The notes under the pieces were generated by a model, which was given only the letters and a program-made list of their open reading frames with translations, was not told the DNA's origin and did not search any database. 64,000 nucleotides of DNA from an uncultured Butyrivibrio sp. GTDB taxonomy: Bacteria; Bacillota; Clostridia; Lachnospirales; Lachnospiraceae. The stretch covers positions 62,001 through 126,000 of the forward strand of contig CAMENP010000003.1 in the NCBI GenBank assembly GCA_945928575.1. The letters run 5' to 3'. A program made the translations under genes and the position numbers. Shown in pieces: positions 48,231-55,885 of this stretch; within the stretch, counting starts at the first letter, position 1, and each line of letters starts with the position of its first letter.

Positions 48231-48259
48231 AATATAGCACATTTACGGAGCTAAAACAA
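48231..48259 (-). promoter_or_regulatory. ychF promoter
   Basis: Minus strand: TTGTTT, 17 bases, TATATT with TGC extended -10. The leader carries a short CAGACAT / ATGTCTG hairpin before the ribosome site. Confidence 0.55.
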
Positions 48260-48276
48260 TAAAATTAATTTGAAAG

Positions 48277-48305
48277 TTGAATTTAGTGACGGATTGTATT
48301 ACAAT
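48277..48305 (+). promoter_or_regulatory. lgt promoter
   Basis: TTGAAT (48277-48282), 17 bases, TACAAT (48300-48305), about 38 bases ahead of the lgt ATG. Confidence 0.6.
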
Positions 48306-48343
48306 GTTGTCTATAAAAAAGATATTATAAAGGAGATAATAAT

Positions 48344-49417
48344 ATGGATGTCGGACCAATAAGATTTCCGCATTTGGGATTTGAAGTACTTGTAAACAAG
48401 AGCTTTACGGTATTCGGATTTGAGATAGCTTATTACGGCGTTATTATGGCACTTTCGATGGTATGCGGTGCACTTATGGCATATCATGAGGCTAAGAGAA
48501 CCGGACAGAAAGTAGATGATTACATAGATTATACACTGTTCGGAATTGTCGGTGGTATAATATGCGCCAGAATATATTATGTTGTATTTGAATGGGATTA
48601 CTACAGCAAGAATCTCACACAGATATTCAATTTAAGGGGCGGCGGACTTGCCATTTACGGCGGAATAATCGGAGCAGTGATTGCGGCTGTAATATTCTGT
48701 AAGGTTAAGAAGATGAAGTTCTTTAAGTTCGTTGATACGGCAGTGCTCGGACTTATTACCGGACAGATCATCGGAAGATGGGGCAATTTCTTTAACAGGG
48801 AAGCCTTCGGTTCATACACTGACAGTCTTTTTGCCATGCAGATCCCGATTGCCGATATAGGAACCAATGTTGATGTTACGGATGCCATGAAGGTCATGGT
48901 TGACGGAGTACAATATGTTCAGGTTCAGCCTACATTCCTTTATGAGAGTGTACTTAACCTTGTATTACTCATCCTTCTGCTCATATTCAGGGATAAGAAG
49001 AAGTTTTACGGAGAGACCTTCTGCAGGTATCTTATGGGATATGGAGTTATCCGTTTCATAATCGAAGGATTCAGAACGGATCAGCTTAAGATAGGCAGTG
49101 TAGCGGTTTCACAGATTCTTTCGGCAGTGCTTTTTGTGGCAGCATTGGCAATTGTGATTGTTATGAGAATAAGACTTAAGGGTAAGCCGTCACAGCTTGA
49201 TCCGATACCGGTTAAGAAGTCTAAGAAATCGGCAGTTGATTTGGATGATGAGGCCGAGAAAGAAGAACAGGCAGAAGAGGAAGCGATGGAGGAAGTAAGC
49301 TCTGACATTGATGACGATATGGAAGAGGTATCCGCGCAGGATAAGTCTGAAGAATCTGCGGATGATGAGGATGCTGCCGGTGAAGAAACGGATGATTCCG
49401 TTGAAAGCGAAGAATAA
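48344..49417 (+). CDS. lgt: Prolipoprotein diacylglyceryl transferase with acidic tail
   Basis: Membrane enzyme transferring diacylglycerol to lipobox cysteines, the first step of lipoprotein maturation; two lipoproteins are encoded 3-5 kb downstream. About seven transmembrane helices; the Lgt signature GQIIGRWGNFFNREAFG is clear (about 145-160), and QPTFLYESVLNL is conserved. Catalytic core ends about residue 280. The last 75 residues are a very acidic Glu/Asp/Ser tail, probably disordered and not part of the enzyme fold. Length 357 against about 260-280 for the plain enzyme. Confidence 0.95.
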   Translation: MDVGPIRFPHLGFEVLVNKSFTVFGFEIAYYGVIMALSMVCGALMAYHEAKRTGQKVDDYIDYTLFGIVGGIICARIYYVVFEWDYYSKNLTQIFNLRGGGLAIYGGIIGAVIAAVIFCKVKKMKFFKFVDTAVLGLITGQIIGRWGNFFNREAFGSYTDSLFAMQIPIADIGTNVDVTDAMKVMVDGVQYVQVQPTFLYESVLNLVLLILLLIFRDKKKFYGETFCRYLMGYGVIRFIIEGFRTDQLKIGSVAVSQILSAVLFVAALAIVIVMRIRLKGKPSQLDPIPVKKSKKSAVDLDDEAEKEEQAEEEAMEEVSSDIDDDMEEVSAQDKSEESADDEDAAGEETDDSVESEE

Positions 49418-49423
49418 TTTTGC

Positions 49424-49453
49424 TTGACTTTTTAAGAATTTTTTTGATAGAAT
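49424..49453 (+). promoter_or_regulatory. Promoter of the MepA-like MATE gene
   Basis: TTGACT (49424-49429), 18 bases, TAGAAT (49448-49453) with TGA extended -10. The predicted start near 49460 produces a 175-base leader. Confidence 0.65.
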
Positions 49454-49537
49454 AATTGACGTCGAGTGGCGGAATAACAGCGGCTTTGCCGCATTATAAA
49501 GCGTAAATCCAGATTATTGGATTTGCGCTTTTTTGTT
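49454..49537 (+). ncRNA. Structured leader, candidate guanidine-IV (mepA) riboswitch
   Basis: The leader from about 49460 begins GUCGAGUGGCGG, then a hairpin GCGGC-UUU-GCCGC (49480-49492) flanked by AUAA/UUAU, and ends in an intrinsic terminator (49498-49534). A leader with its own terminator ahead of a MepA-like MATE pump is the arrangement described for guanidine-IV riboswitches in Clostridia. The class name is an inference from position and architecture; I could not align it to the published consensus. Confidence 0.5.
49498..49534 (+). terminator. Leader terminator ahead of the MATE gene
   Basis: 13-bp stem with one G-U pair (49498-49510 with 49519-49531) and T-run to 49534. It stands about 100 bases before the start codon, so it can act as attenuator, and also ends lgt readthrough. 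Confidence 0.85.
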
Positions 49538-49591
49538 ATGGCGACGAGGAAAATACACATATTTATGCGGCGTATTTGACGACCGCTAATC

Positions 49592-49623
49592 AGAGCGAGA
49601 TTCGCAGAGAGTATCTCGTCTCT
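49592..49623 (+). other. Hairpin just before the MATE ribosome site
   Basis: CGAGAT (49596-49601) pairs with ATCTCG (49613-49618), extended by AGAG/CTCT with one bulge. It ends 4 bases from GGAGG. It may tune translation. Confidence 0.45.
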
Positions 49624-49636
49624 GTATGGAGGAATT

Positions 49637-51055
49637 ATGAAAAAACAGAACAGTGAAAGTAAAATGGCTGTAATGCCGGTAAAAAAACTTATGCTTGTCA
49701 TGGGCATACCTATGATAATTTCAATGATGCTCCAGGCACTGTATAATATAGTTGACAGTGCTTTTGTATCAAATATGAAAGAAAACGGAGAGGCTGCGCT
49801 CAACGCACTTACGCTTGCTTTTCCTGTGCAGATGTTAATGGTAGCTATAGGAATAGGCTCGGGTGTTGGAGTGAATGCACTGCTGTCAAAAAGCCTTGGC
49901 CAGGGAGATAAAGAAAAAGCGGACAGAATAGTCGGAAACGCTTATTTTCTTGGGATTGTTATCTATATATTGTTTGCGCTCTTTGGCGTGTTTGGAGTAG
50001 AAGCATATATAAGTACCCAGACACATACTCACATCGTATATGATATGGCTGTGAAATATTTAAGAATATGCTGCATCGTGTCACCTGGAATAGTATTTTT
50101 CTCATTTTTTGAAAAAATGCTTCAGGCAACCGGAAGGTCCCACCTTTCAACCATTGCGCAGGTAGCGGGTGCCGTGACCAATATTATACTTGACCCGGTT
50201 TTGATATACGGATTATGCGGCCTGCCAAAGCTCGGTGTTGCAGGTGCTGCGTGGGCAACGGTAATAGGCCAGATCGTATCATGCGTGTGCGGACTGGTTT
50301 TTCATCTGAAATACAATGCCGAAATCACGAATAAAATATCATATATAAGACCTGACGGCAAAATAATCAAGGGCATATACAGCATCGGACTTCCGGCGAT
50401 TATAGCCCAGGCATTGATGTCGATTATGACATACGGAATGAATATGATACTTAAGAAAATAGGAGAAAATGCTGTTACGGCATACGGACTGTATTATAAA
50501 GTCCAGCAGTTCGTGCTTTTTGCAGCATTCGGTTTAAGGGATGCCATAACACCGATAGTTTCGTACAGCCACGGAATGAGAAACCGAAAAAGAGTGACGG
50601 AAGGCATAAAATACGGTATGTTATATACATTTATCATTATGCTGGCGGGAACGATAATTATTGAGGCAGCGGCAGCTCCTCTTGCGGGGATGTTCGGATT
50701 GTCGGGTCAGACCGAATATATGTGCATAACGGCAATGCGGGTGATTTCCCTCAGTTTTATTTTTGCGGGAGCCAATGTGGCTTTTCAGGGCGTTTTTCAG
50801 GCTCTGGATTCAGGCGTTGAATCACTTGTGATATCCTTATGCCGTCAGACATTGTTTGTACTGCCGCCTGCATGGGCATTTGCCGGGATAGCAGCCGGAA
50901 ATAGTGATAAAATATGGGTAGTATGGTGCACATTCACAATTGCTGAGGTAATGTCGTTTATAATAGCCACATTGTTTATGAGGAAAATATACAAGAAAAA
51001 AATAAATAACATGGGACAGTCAATAATTGCGGGGCCTGGAAAGCTTACGGAATGA
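49637..51055 (+). CDS. MepA-like MATE multidrug efflux transporter
   Basis: 472-residue membrane protein with about 12 helices in two halves, distinct from the MATE gene at 8.1-9.5 kb. The N-terminal MGIPMIISMMLQALYNIVDSAFVS and AIGIGSGVGVNALLSKSLGQGD blocks are typical of the MepA subgroup. Its control by a structured leader suggests induction by a small ligand, possibly guanidine. GGAGGAATT precedes the ATG. Its 3' end overlaps the convergent AraC gene by 36 bases. Confidence 0.88.
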   Translation: MKKQNSESKMAVMPVKKLMLVMGIPMIISMMLQALYNIVDSAFVSNMKENGEAALNALTLAFPVQMLMVAIGIGSGVGVNALLSKSLGQGDKEKADRIVGNAYFLGIVIYILFALFGVFGVEAYISTQTHTHIVYDMAVKYLRICCIVSPGIVFFSFFEKMLQATGRSHLSTIAQVAGAVTNIILDPVLIYGLCGLPKLGVAGAAWATVIGQIVSCVCGLVFHLKYNAEITNKISYIRPDGKIIKGIYSIGLPAIIAQALMSIMTYGMNMILKKIGENAVTAYGLYYKVQQFVLFAAFGLRDAITPIVSYSHGMRNRKRVTEGIKYGMLYTFIIMLAGTIIIEAAAAPLAGMFGLSGQTEYMCITAMRVISLSFIFAGANVAFQGVFQALDSGVESLVISLCRQTLFVLPPAWAFAGIAAGNSDKIWVVWCTFTIAEVMSFIIATLFMRKIYKKKINNMGQSIIAGPGKLTE

Positions 51056-51865
51056 GGCAGGAGTGATTCCGGCAGTTTTGCGAAATGTTTTCCAGAAATA
51101 ATTATCATTCTCAAATCCACACCAGTAAGCGATTTCACTGATGCTGTGAGTGGTGTGCAACAGCATTTCCTTAGCGTGGTCTATTCTTATGTTAAGAATG
51201 TATTCGGACGGACGCATCCGCACGCATTGTTTGAAAATTCTGCATATGTGCTGCGGTGTGAGACCATCTATACGGCATAAGTCATCCATTGTTATCGGCT
51301 GCATATAATGGCAGTCAATATAATCTTTAAAATTTCTCATGTGACGGGCGTATGTGCTCATATTCTGTTCTGGATATGACACTTCGCGGTGAATCAGTCT
51401 GGATTGTACGGCAAATTCCAATATGAATTCATTAATATATGATGCGGCGAATATATTTCCGTTAATATCGTTATACATAAGCTCGTTACGCATTTTGTTC
51501 AGGATACTGTCAAGTCCGGATGCATCGGATAACGGGAAAATACCAAAATCAAGATGCAGATATTCATACAATGCTTTAAGCCCTGCTCCGCATGGAACGA
51601 ACCACCTGACATCCCATATATCGGTATTCGGATAATATTCGTGCGGAATATGGGCTGGGATGAAAAAACAGCTCTTCTCCGGTATGTCATATTTACGGCC
51701 GTATATCAGTATAGTACCGCTTCCGACGGTATTATAGAAAAACTGGTCATGCCGGTGTCCCTGCGGTCTTACTAACAATGGCTGCGTATCATGCATACCG
51801 ATACTGTATAAATAAAATGGAAGATCTTTAATATTATTTGTCGGAGGATATGAATAATACCACAT
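51020..51865 (-). CDS. AraC-family transcriptional regulator
   Basis: N-terminal cupin ligand-binding domain (about 15-160; HRHDQFFYNTVGSG and PHEYYP) and C-terminal double helix-turn-helix (about 180-280; FDNDNYFWKTFRKTAGITPASFR-type ending). AraC regulators of this layout usually respond to sugars. It is divergent from the lipoprotein/GH59 pair with shared promoter DNA, so it most likely controls them. GAGGTGA precedes the ATG. Its 3' end overlaps the MATE gene. Confidence 0.92.
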   Translation of the reverse strand: MWYYSYPPTNNIKDLPFYLYSIGMHDTQPLLVRPQGHRHDQFFYNTVGSGTILIYGRKYDIPEKSCFFIPAHIPHEYYPNTDIWDVRWFVPCGAGLKALYEYLHLDFGIFPLSDASGLDSILNKMRNELMYNDINGNIFAASYINEFILEFAVQSRLIHREVSYPEQNMSTYARHMRNFKDYIDCHYMQPITMDDLCRIDGLTPQHICRIFKQCVRMRPSEYILNIRIDHAKEMLLHTTHSISEIAYWCGFENDNYFWKTFRKTAGITPASFRKLSRPRNY

Positions 51866-51879
51866 ATAATCACCTCAAA

Positions 51880-51897
51880 TGTTCAAATTGTTCAATT
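51880..51897. repeat. Tandem 9-bp direct repeat, candidate AraC-type site
   Basis: TGTTCAAAT followed immediately by TGTTCAATT, near the predicted start of the araC transcript. Next to it is the palindrome ATGATAATATCAT (51898-51910). Confidence 0.4.
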
Positions 51898-51900
51898 ATG

Positions 51901-51929
51901 ATAATATCATTCATTGCATCCGGGTGCAA
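51901..51929 (-). promoter_or_regulatory. Promoter of the AraC gene
   Basis: Minus strand: TTGCAC (51929-51924), 17 bases, TATTAT (51906-51901), with TGA extended -10. Confidence 0.6.
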
Positions 51930-51942
51930 GATTATATATCAT
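51914..51942 (+). promoter_or_regulatory. Promoter of the lipoprotein/GH59 pair, with palindrome
   Basis: TTGCAT (51914-51919), 17 bases, TATCAT (51937-51942). Positions 51914-51929 form a 16-bp near-palindrome with a CCGG centre whose two halves are the -35 boxes of this and the divergent promoter. A protein bound there would block both. Confidence 0.55.
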
Positions 51943-51979
51943 CATATTATAAATAATATTAAAAAAGGAGAATTCGAAA

Positions 51980-52609
51980 ATGAAGAAAATAATAATGGGA
52001 TGTACAGTAATGGCGGCAATAGCACTTATGTCAACTGCATGTTCAAATCAGAACAAAACAGCTAAAGAAGTGGATACAACTGCTGTCGAAGAAACAATTA
52101 CGGAACAGGAACAACAGTCATTAAAAAAGATGACGGAGCAGGGAAATCCTCTTGAAGTAAATCTTGCCGAAATTGCCGAAGAGAATGATGGAGAATATAA
52201 GGCATGGTTAAAAATATCAACGGTATATGACGAATTGTTGTCAATGTACAATAGTGATTCTGTTCCGGCAGGTACAACAGCAATTGTTGTGGATATGGAG
52301 ATAAGTGGCATGGATATAAGTGAGACAACGCTTTGCTGGTGTTATGAGTTGACAACGGGAGAAAACCTGATATCCGTGTGGGACGATTCATCAGCATCGG
52401 ATAAACTCACAGTAAAAGAAGACGGAAGATACAGAATGGTATTTGATGCAAAGAAAGCATTGGGTGGAACAATAGATAAGATTGGATCGCTTCAGATAGT
52501 TTTTCCGGGCTTTGATGAAACAACCGGTACGAAAGTAAAAGTTATTTCAGCCGGATACCTTGGCGGTGATGCGGATATATCCGATTATGTAACGGGAAAG
52601 CTGGAATAA
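51980..52609 (+). CDS. Small lipoprotein, beta-sandwich-like, unknown function
   Basis: Not recognised by name. A signal peptide of about 20 residues ends in STAC with Cys21 as lipid site, followed by a Glu/Thr-rich linker to about residue 50. The remaining about 155 residues alternate strands (DGRYRMVFDAKKALGGTIDKIGSLQIVFPG), reminiscent of carbohydrate-binding modules. AAAAAAGGAG precedes the ATG. Its stop is 3 bases from the GH59-like gene, so it probably delivers or presents the same glycan. Carbohydrate binding is an inference. Confidence 0.75.
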   Translation: MKKIIMGCTVMAAIALMSTACSNQNKTAKEVDTTAVEETITEQEQQSLKKMTEQGNPLEVNLAEIAEENDGEYKAWLKISTVYDELLSMYNSDSVPAGTTAIVVDMEISGMDISETTLCWCYELTTGENLISVWDDSSASDKLTVKEDGRYRMVFDAKKALGGTIDKIGSLQIVFPGFDETTGTKVKVISAGYLGGDADISDYVTGKLE

Positions 52610-52612
52610 GAT

Positions 52613-55183
52613 ATGAAGAGAGGATTACCTGCAAAAATATTGATAGTGGCAGTCTGCGCAGTTATGCTTACAGCATGCGGCAATAAAGAAAACAATCTGC
52701 CGGAGCAGACAACAGCAGAGGAGGAGACAGAAACCGAAATGGAAATAACGGAACAGATTAAAGCGGATGAAGTGCGTCAGGTCATTATAGACGGCAATAA
52801 AGCAATAAAAGACGAGAACCGCCGGTATGAAGGAATGGGTTATATATCGGCAAACAATTCATCAAGACTTTTGTTGGATTATAAGGATGAGAATCCGGAG
52901 GCGTATTGGGAAATACTCAATTATGTTTTCGGAAGCGACGGGCTGAATGTCGGATTGTTCAAGCTTGAAATGGGAGCGGATGTCGATTCGTCATCAGGAA
53001 CGGAACCGGCAGTCAAAAGGAGTGTTGAAGAAGCAGCGGATGTTACAAGAGGCGCAGGATATCAGCTTGCAGCTGATGCAGTTAAAGTTAATCCGGAACT
53101 GCAGATAGATATGTTATACTGGGGCATGCCGTCATGGGTGGATGAACCGGAAAATATCACGGATAAATATGCAGCAAGGTATAAATGGTATAAGGAAACT
53201 GTGGATGCGTTTTATGATACATATAACTGCAAGCTGTCATACATAACTGTCGGATGCAACGAAAGAGGTGTGGAACCGGACTTTGTGAAATATGTTGCGG
53301 ACGCATTTGAAAATGAGCAGGATGAAAGATATGATTACGGAAGCATCAAGATAGTTGCCGGAGAAGGCGTTTGCGACTGGGATATATCCAAATTAATGCT
53401 GGAAGATGAGGAACTTATGAAAGCGGTGGATGTTGTTACGTCACATTACACCTCTTTTACGAGCAATGAAACCAAGAAAATCCAGGCAGATAACGGTAAG
53501 AAAGTCTGGTTTTCGGAAGGATCATCCCCTATGAAGAGCGAGAAACTTGCACATAACAAGGAAGATTGCGGCAGCGGCATAGGCGGATTAAACGGAATGC
53601 TTGACATAGCTTCAAGAATAACACAGGCGATGACGGAAGGAATGACAATGTATGAATTTCAACCGTTGGTAAGTGCATATTACAGTGGAGCAACATTTTT
53701 TCCAAAACAGCTTTTAACGGCTAATGAACCATGGAGTGGAGCGTATTCGCTGGATGCTGGATATTACATGACACTACATTTCTCAAGATTTATCAAAAAC
53801 GGTTGGAAATTTGTTGAAAATGCATGCTACGGAGACGGTGTTCCGGGAGGCGACGGACACGCAATTGTGGATTCCACGTTTAATTATATTACTTGTACAG
53901 ATTCGGATACCGGCGATTACTCAACAGTAATTGTAAATAATTCGGATAAAATACTTGAATATGATTTTGAATTGCGGAATATGGCCAAGTCAGATTCTGA
54001 CGTATATGTATATGAGACTATCGACAGCTACGATGGAACAGGAAATTATTATGATTCATTCTTTAAGTCTAAAGGATTCATAAAACCGGATAACAGTAAA
54101 TTCAGCGTGACAGTAAAACCGTATTCAATGATCACGGTATCAACACTGGATATCGGAACGACTGAATATAAAGACAGAAGCGCGGATTACCAAAATCTTG
54201 AACTGCCGTACGAGGATGATTTTGAATACAGTGACTATGAAGATGACTATCTGGCTCAAAGAGGAATGGCACCAAGATACACAACAGATCAGGGTGGTGC
54301 ATTTGAAGTGGCTCGAAAAGACGGAACTAATGTACTTATGCAGATGATAACTTATGATAACAAACCTGTTGATTGGGGAAATACATCTGATCCGATAACA
54401 ACTCTTCTGGATGACAAATGGCAGAATTATATTGTAAGTGCGGACGTGCATTTTACGGATAATAAAGTCGAAAGCAAAAAAGACAATTATGTAGGAATAG
54501 GAGCCAGATATAATCTTGCATCCAATGATTACAGCGGATATGTGCTTAAACTTACGGAAACGGGCGAGGTTACGCTTAGCAAAGCAAAAAGCAAGCTGGT
54601 GAGTAAGACGGTTGACGGACTTTCACCGGATGAATGGCATAATCTTAAACTCAAGGTAGAAGACAACACAATAACAGCATATCTGGATGACGAGCAGATT
54701 ATAGAATATGTTGATGAAGAGAATGTGGTAAACTCCGGAAGGATTGCCTTGTACAGTTCTTATCAGAACAATTATTTTGATAATCTTAAAGTGAGTGCGG
54801 ATTCGGAAAATTATTCGGTGACGAGGATCGATGATATGGATGCATCCGTTACATATTCAAAGGGTGGTACAGACAAGGAAACACAGGGATGGTATTTTAA
54901 TACAATTTCAAGTTATACCAATTATAACAGGACAGTATCTGTGGGAGAACAGGATGATTATTTTGAATTTGAGTTTGCAGGAAGCTCTTTCGCACTTATA
55001 GGAAGTCAGAGCAAGGCAGTGCTTGACATTGAAGTTGACGGAGATGCGTTTGAATATGTCTGTTCAGGTTCGGGGGACAGAACGGCGATGTATGCGGGAT
55101 TTGGTCTTGAAGACACAATACATACCGTAAAGGTTACCGTCAAAGATGGCAAAATCAACCTTGATGCGATAGAATACAGGTAA
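52613..55183 (+). CDS. GH59-like glycosidase lipoprotein
   Basis: Surface lipoprotein: signal peptide with lipobox LTAC (Cys22), an acidic Thr/Glu linker to about 55, then a retaining-glycosidase barrel like galactosylceramidase (GH59). Supporting motifs: GLNVGLFKLEMGADVDSSSGTEP, the predicted acid/base Glu217 in GCNERGVEPDF and nucleophile Glu302 in VWFSEGSS. A beta domain follows the barrel; from about 520-740 a LamG/concanavalin-like domain, and a last beta-sandwich to 856. The substrate is probably a beta-galactoside or related glycan, not shown. No permease lies next to it. Confidence 0.8.
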   Translation: MKRGLPAKILIVAVCAVMLTACGNKENNLPEQTTAEEETETEMEITEQIKADEVRQVIIDGNKAIKDENRRYEGMGYISANNSSRLLLDYKDENPEAYWEILNYVFGSDGLNVGLFKLEMGADVDSSSGTEPAVKRSVEEAADVTRGAGYQLAADAVKVNPELQIDMLYWGMPSWVDEPENITDKYAARYKWYKETVDAFYDTYNCKLSYITVGCNERGVEPDFVKYVADAFENEQDERYDYGSIKIVAGEGVCDWDISKLMLEDEELMKAVDVVTSHYTSFTSNETKKIQADNGKKVWFSEGSSPMKSEKLAHNKEDCGSGIGGLNGMLDIASRITQAMTEGMTMYEFQPLVSAYYSGATFFPKQLLTANEPWSGAYSLDAGYYMTLHFSRFIKNGWKFVENACYGDGVPGGDGHAIVDSTFNYITCTDSDTGDYSTVIVNNSDKILEYDFELRNMAKSDSDVYVYETIDSYDGTGNYYDSFFKSKGFIKPDNSKFSVTVKPYSMITVSTLDIGTTEYKDRSADYQNLELPYEDDFEYSDYEDDYLAQRGMAPRYTTDQGGAFEVARKDGTNVLMQMITYDNKPVDWGNTSDPITTLLDDKWQNYIVSADVHFTDNKVESKKDNYVGIGARYNLASNDYSGYVLKLTETGEVTLSKAKSKLVSKTVDGLSPDEWHNLKLKVEDNTITAYLDDEQIIEYVDEENVVNSGRIALYSSYQNNYFDNLKVSADSENYSVTRIDDMDASVTYSKGGTDKETQGWYFNTISSYTNYNRTVSVGEQDDYFEFEFAGSSFALIGSQSKAVLDIEVDGDAFEYVCSGSGDRTAMYAGFGLEDTIHTVKVTVKDGKINLDAIEYR

Positions 55184-55223
55184 AAAATGGGAATATCCCC
55201 CACATAATGTAAGATTGTCATAT

Positions 55224-55270
55224 AAGGCAGCAGAGAAACTCTTAAAAAGAGTGAATCTGCTGCTTTCTTT
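55224..55270 (+). terminator. Terminator after the GH59-like gene
   Basis: Stem GCAGCAGA / TCTGCTGC (55227-55234 with 55256-55263) extended by AAG/TTT, with an inner CTCTT/AGAG stem, followed by TTTCTTT. Confidence 0.8.
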
Positions 55271-55307
55271 GCGTCCAAAGAAATTATGAAATTCTTTAAA
55301 TATGCTC

Positions 55308-55336
55308 TTGATATTTATGTAAAAATGGGCTAAAAT
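55308..55336 (+). promoter_or_regulatory. mraZ promoter
   Basis: TTGATA (55308-55313), 17 bases, TAAAAT (55331-55336). The start is predicted near 55343, at the edge of the MraZ repeat array. Confidence 0.7.
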
Positions 55337-55390
55337 GGCATTAAAAGTGGTAAAAAGTGTGACTTAGTGAAAGATTGTGGAACGAAGTGG
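55325..55390. promoter_or_regulatory. MraZ operator: phased GTGN repeats
   Basis: Five GTGN tetramers at exact 10-bp steps (55347, 55357, 55367, 55377, 55387), mostly preceded by A, plus two ATGG units at 55325 and 55335 over the -10. The 10-bp period matches described MraZ sites (TGGG or AAAGTGK repeats). They cover the -10 and the early transcribed region, fitting autorepression. Confidence 0.7.
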
Positions 55391-55433
55391 TAGATTTCAG
55401 CCATAAGATTTTGGAAAGAAAGGGGTGATGACA

Positions 55434-55871
55434 ATGTTCATGGGTCAGTATAACCATACAATTGACGCCAAAGGACGTGTTATCATACCTGCTAAGTTTC
55501 GTGAGAAACTCGGAAATTCTTTTGTGGTCACCAAGGGACTTGACGGATGCCTTTACGGATACGCCAATGATGACTGGGCAGCCTTTGAAGAAAGGCTTGG
55601 CACACTCCCTATTACCAATAAGAACACCAGACAGTTCACCAGATTTTTCCTTGCGGGAGCAGCGGAATGTGAGCTTGATAAACAGGGAAGAATACTTTTG
55701 CCGGCAGTGTTAAGAGAATTTGCCGGACTTGAGAAAGACGTGGTGTTGGTTGGCTCTGCAAGCAAAATAGAGATTTGGAGCAAGGAACGCTTTGATGAAT
55801 CCAATGCCGAATATGAAGGCAATATGGATGAAGTTGCAGCTAATATGGAGAATCTTGGATTCTCTATTTAA
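55434..55871 (+). CDS. mraZ: Transcriptional regulator MraZ
   Basis: DNA-binding regulator of the division/cell-wall cluster, with two SpoVT-AbrB-like half-domains: MGQYNHTIDAKGRVIIPAKFRE and ELDKQGRILLPAVLRE, each with the DxKGR-type motif. ATG 55434 gives 145 residues beginning MFMGQY, as in Bacillus (MFMGEY); AAGGGG lies 8 bases upstream. GTG 55425 and ATG 55428 are less likely. It heads the dcw run. Confidence 0.96.
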   Translation: MFMGQYNHTIDAKGRVIIPAKFREKLGNSFVVTKGLDGCLYGYANDDWAAFEERLGTLPITNKNTRQFTRFFLAGAAECELDKQGRILLPAVLREFAGLEKDVVLVGSASKIEIWSKERFDESNAEYEGNMDEVAANMENLGFSI

Positions 55872-55885
55872 ACCGGAGGTTTTGA

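Noticed and set aside
55184-55433. Small ORF in the gap before mraZ
   Set aside because: Only a terminator, promoter and repeat array are supported; no start with a ribosome site.
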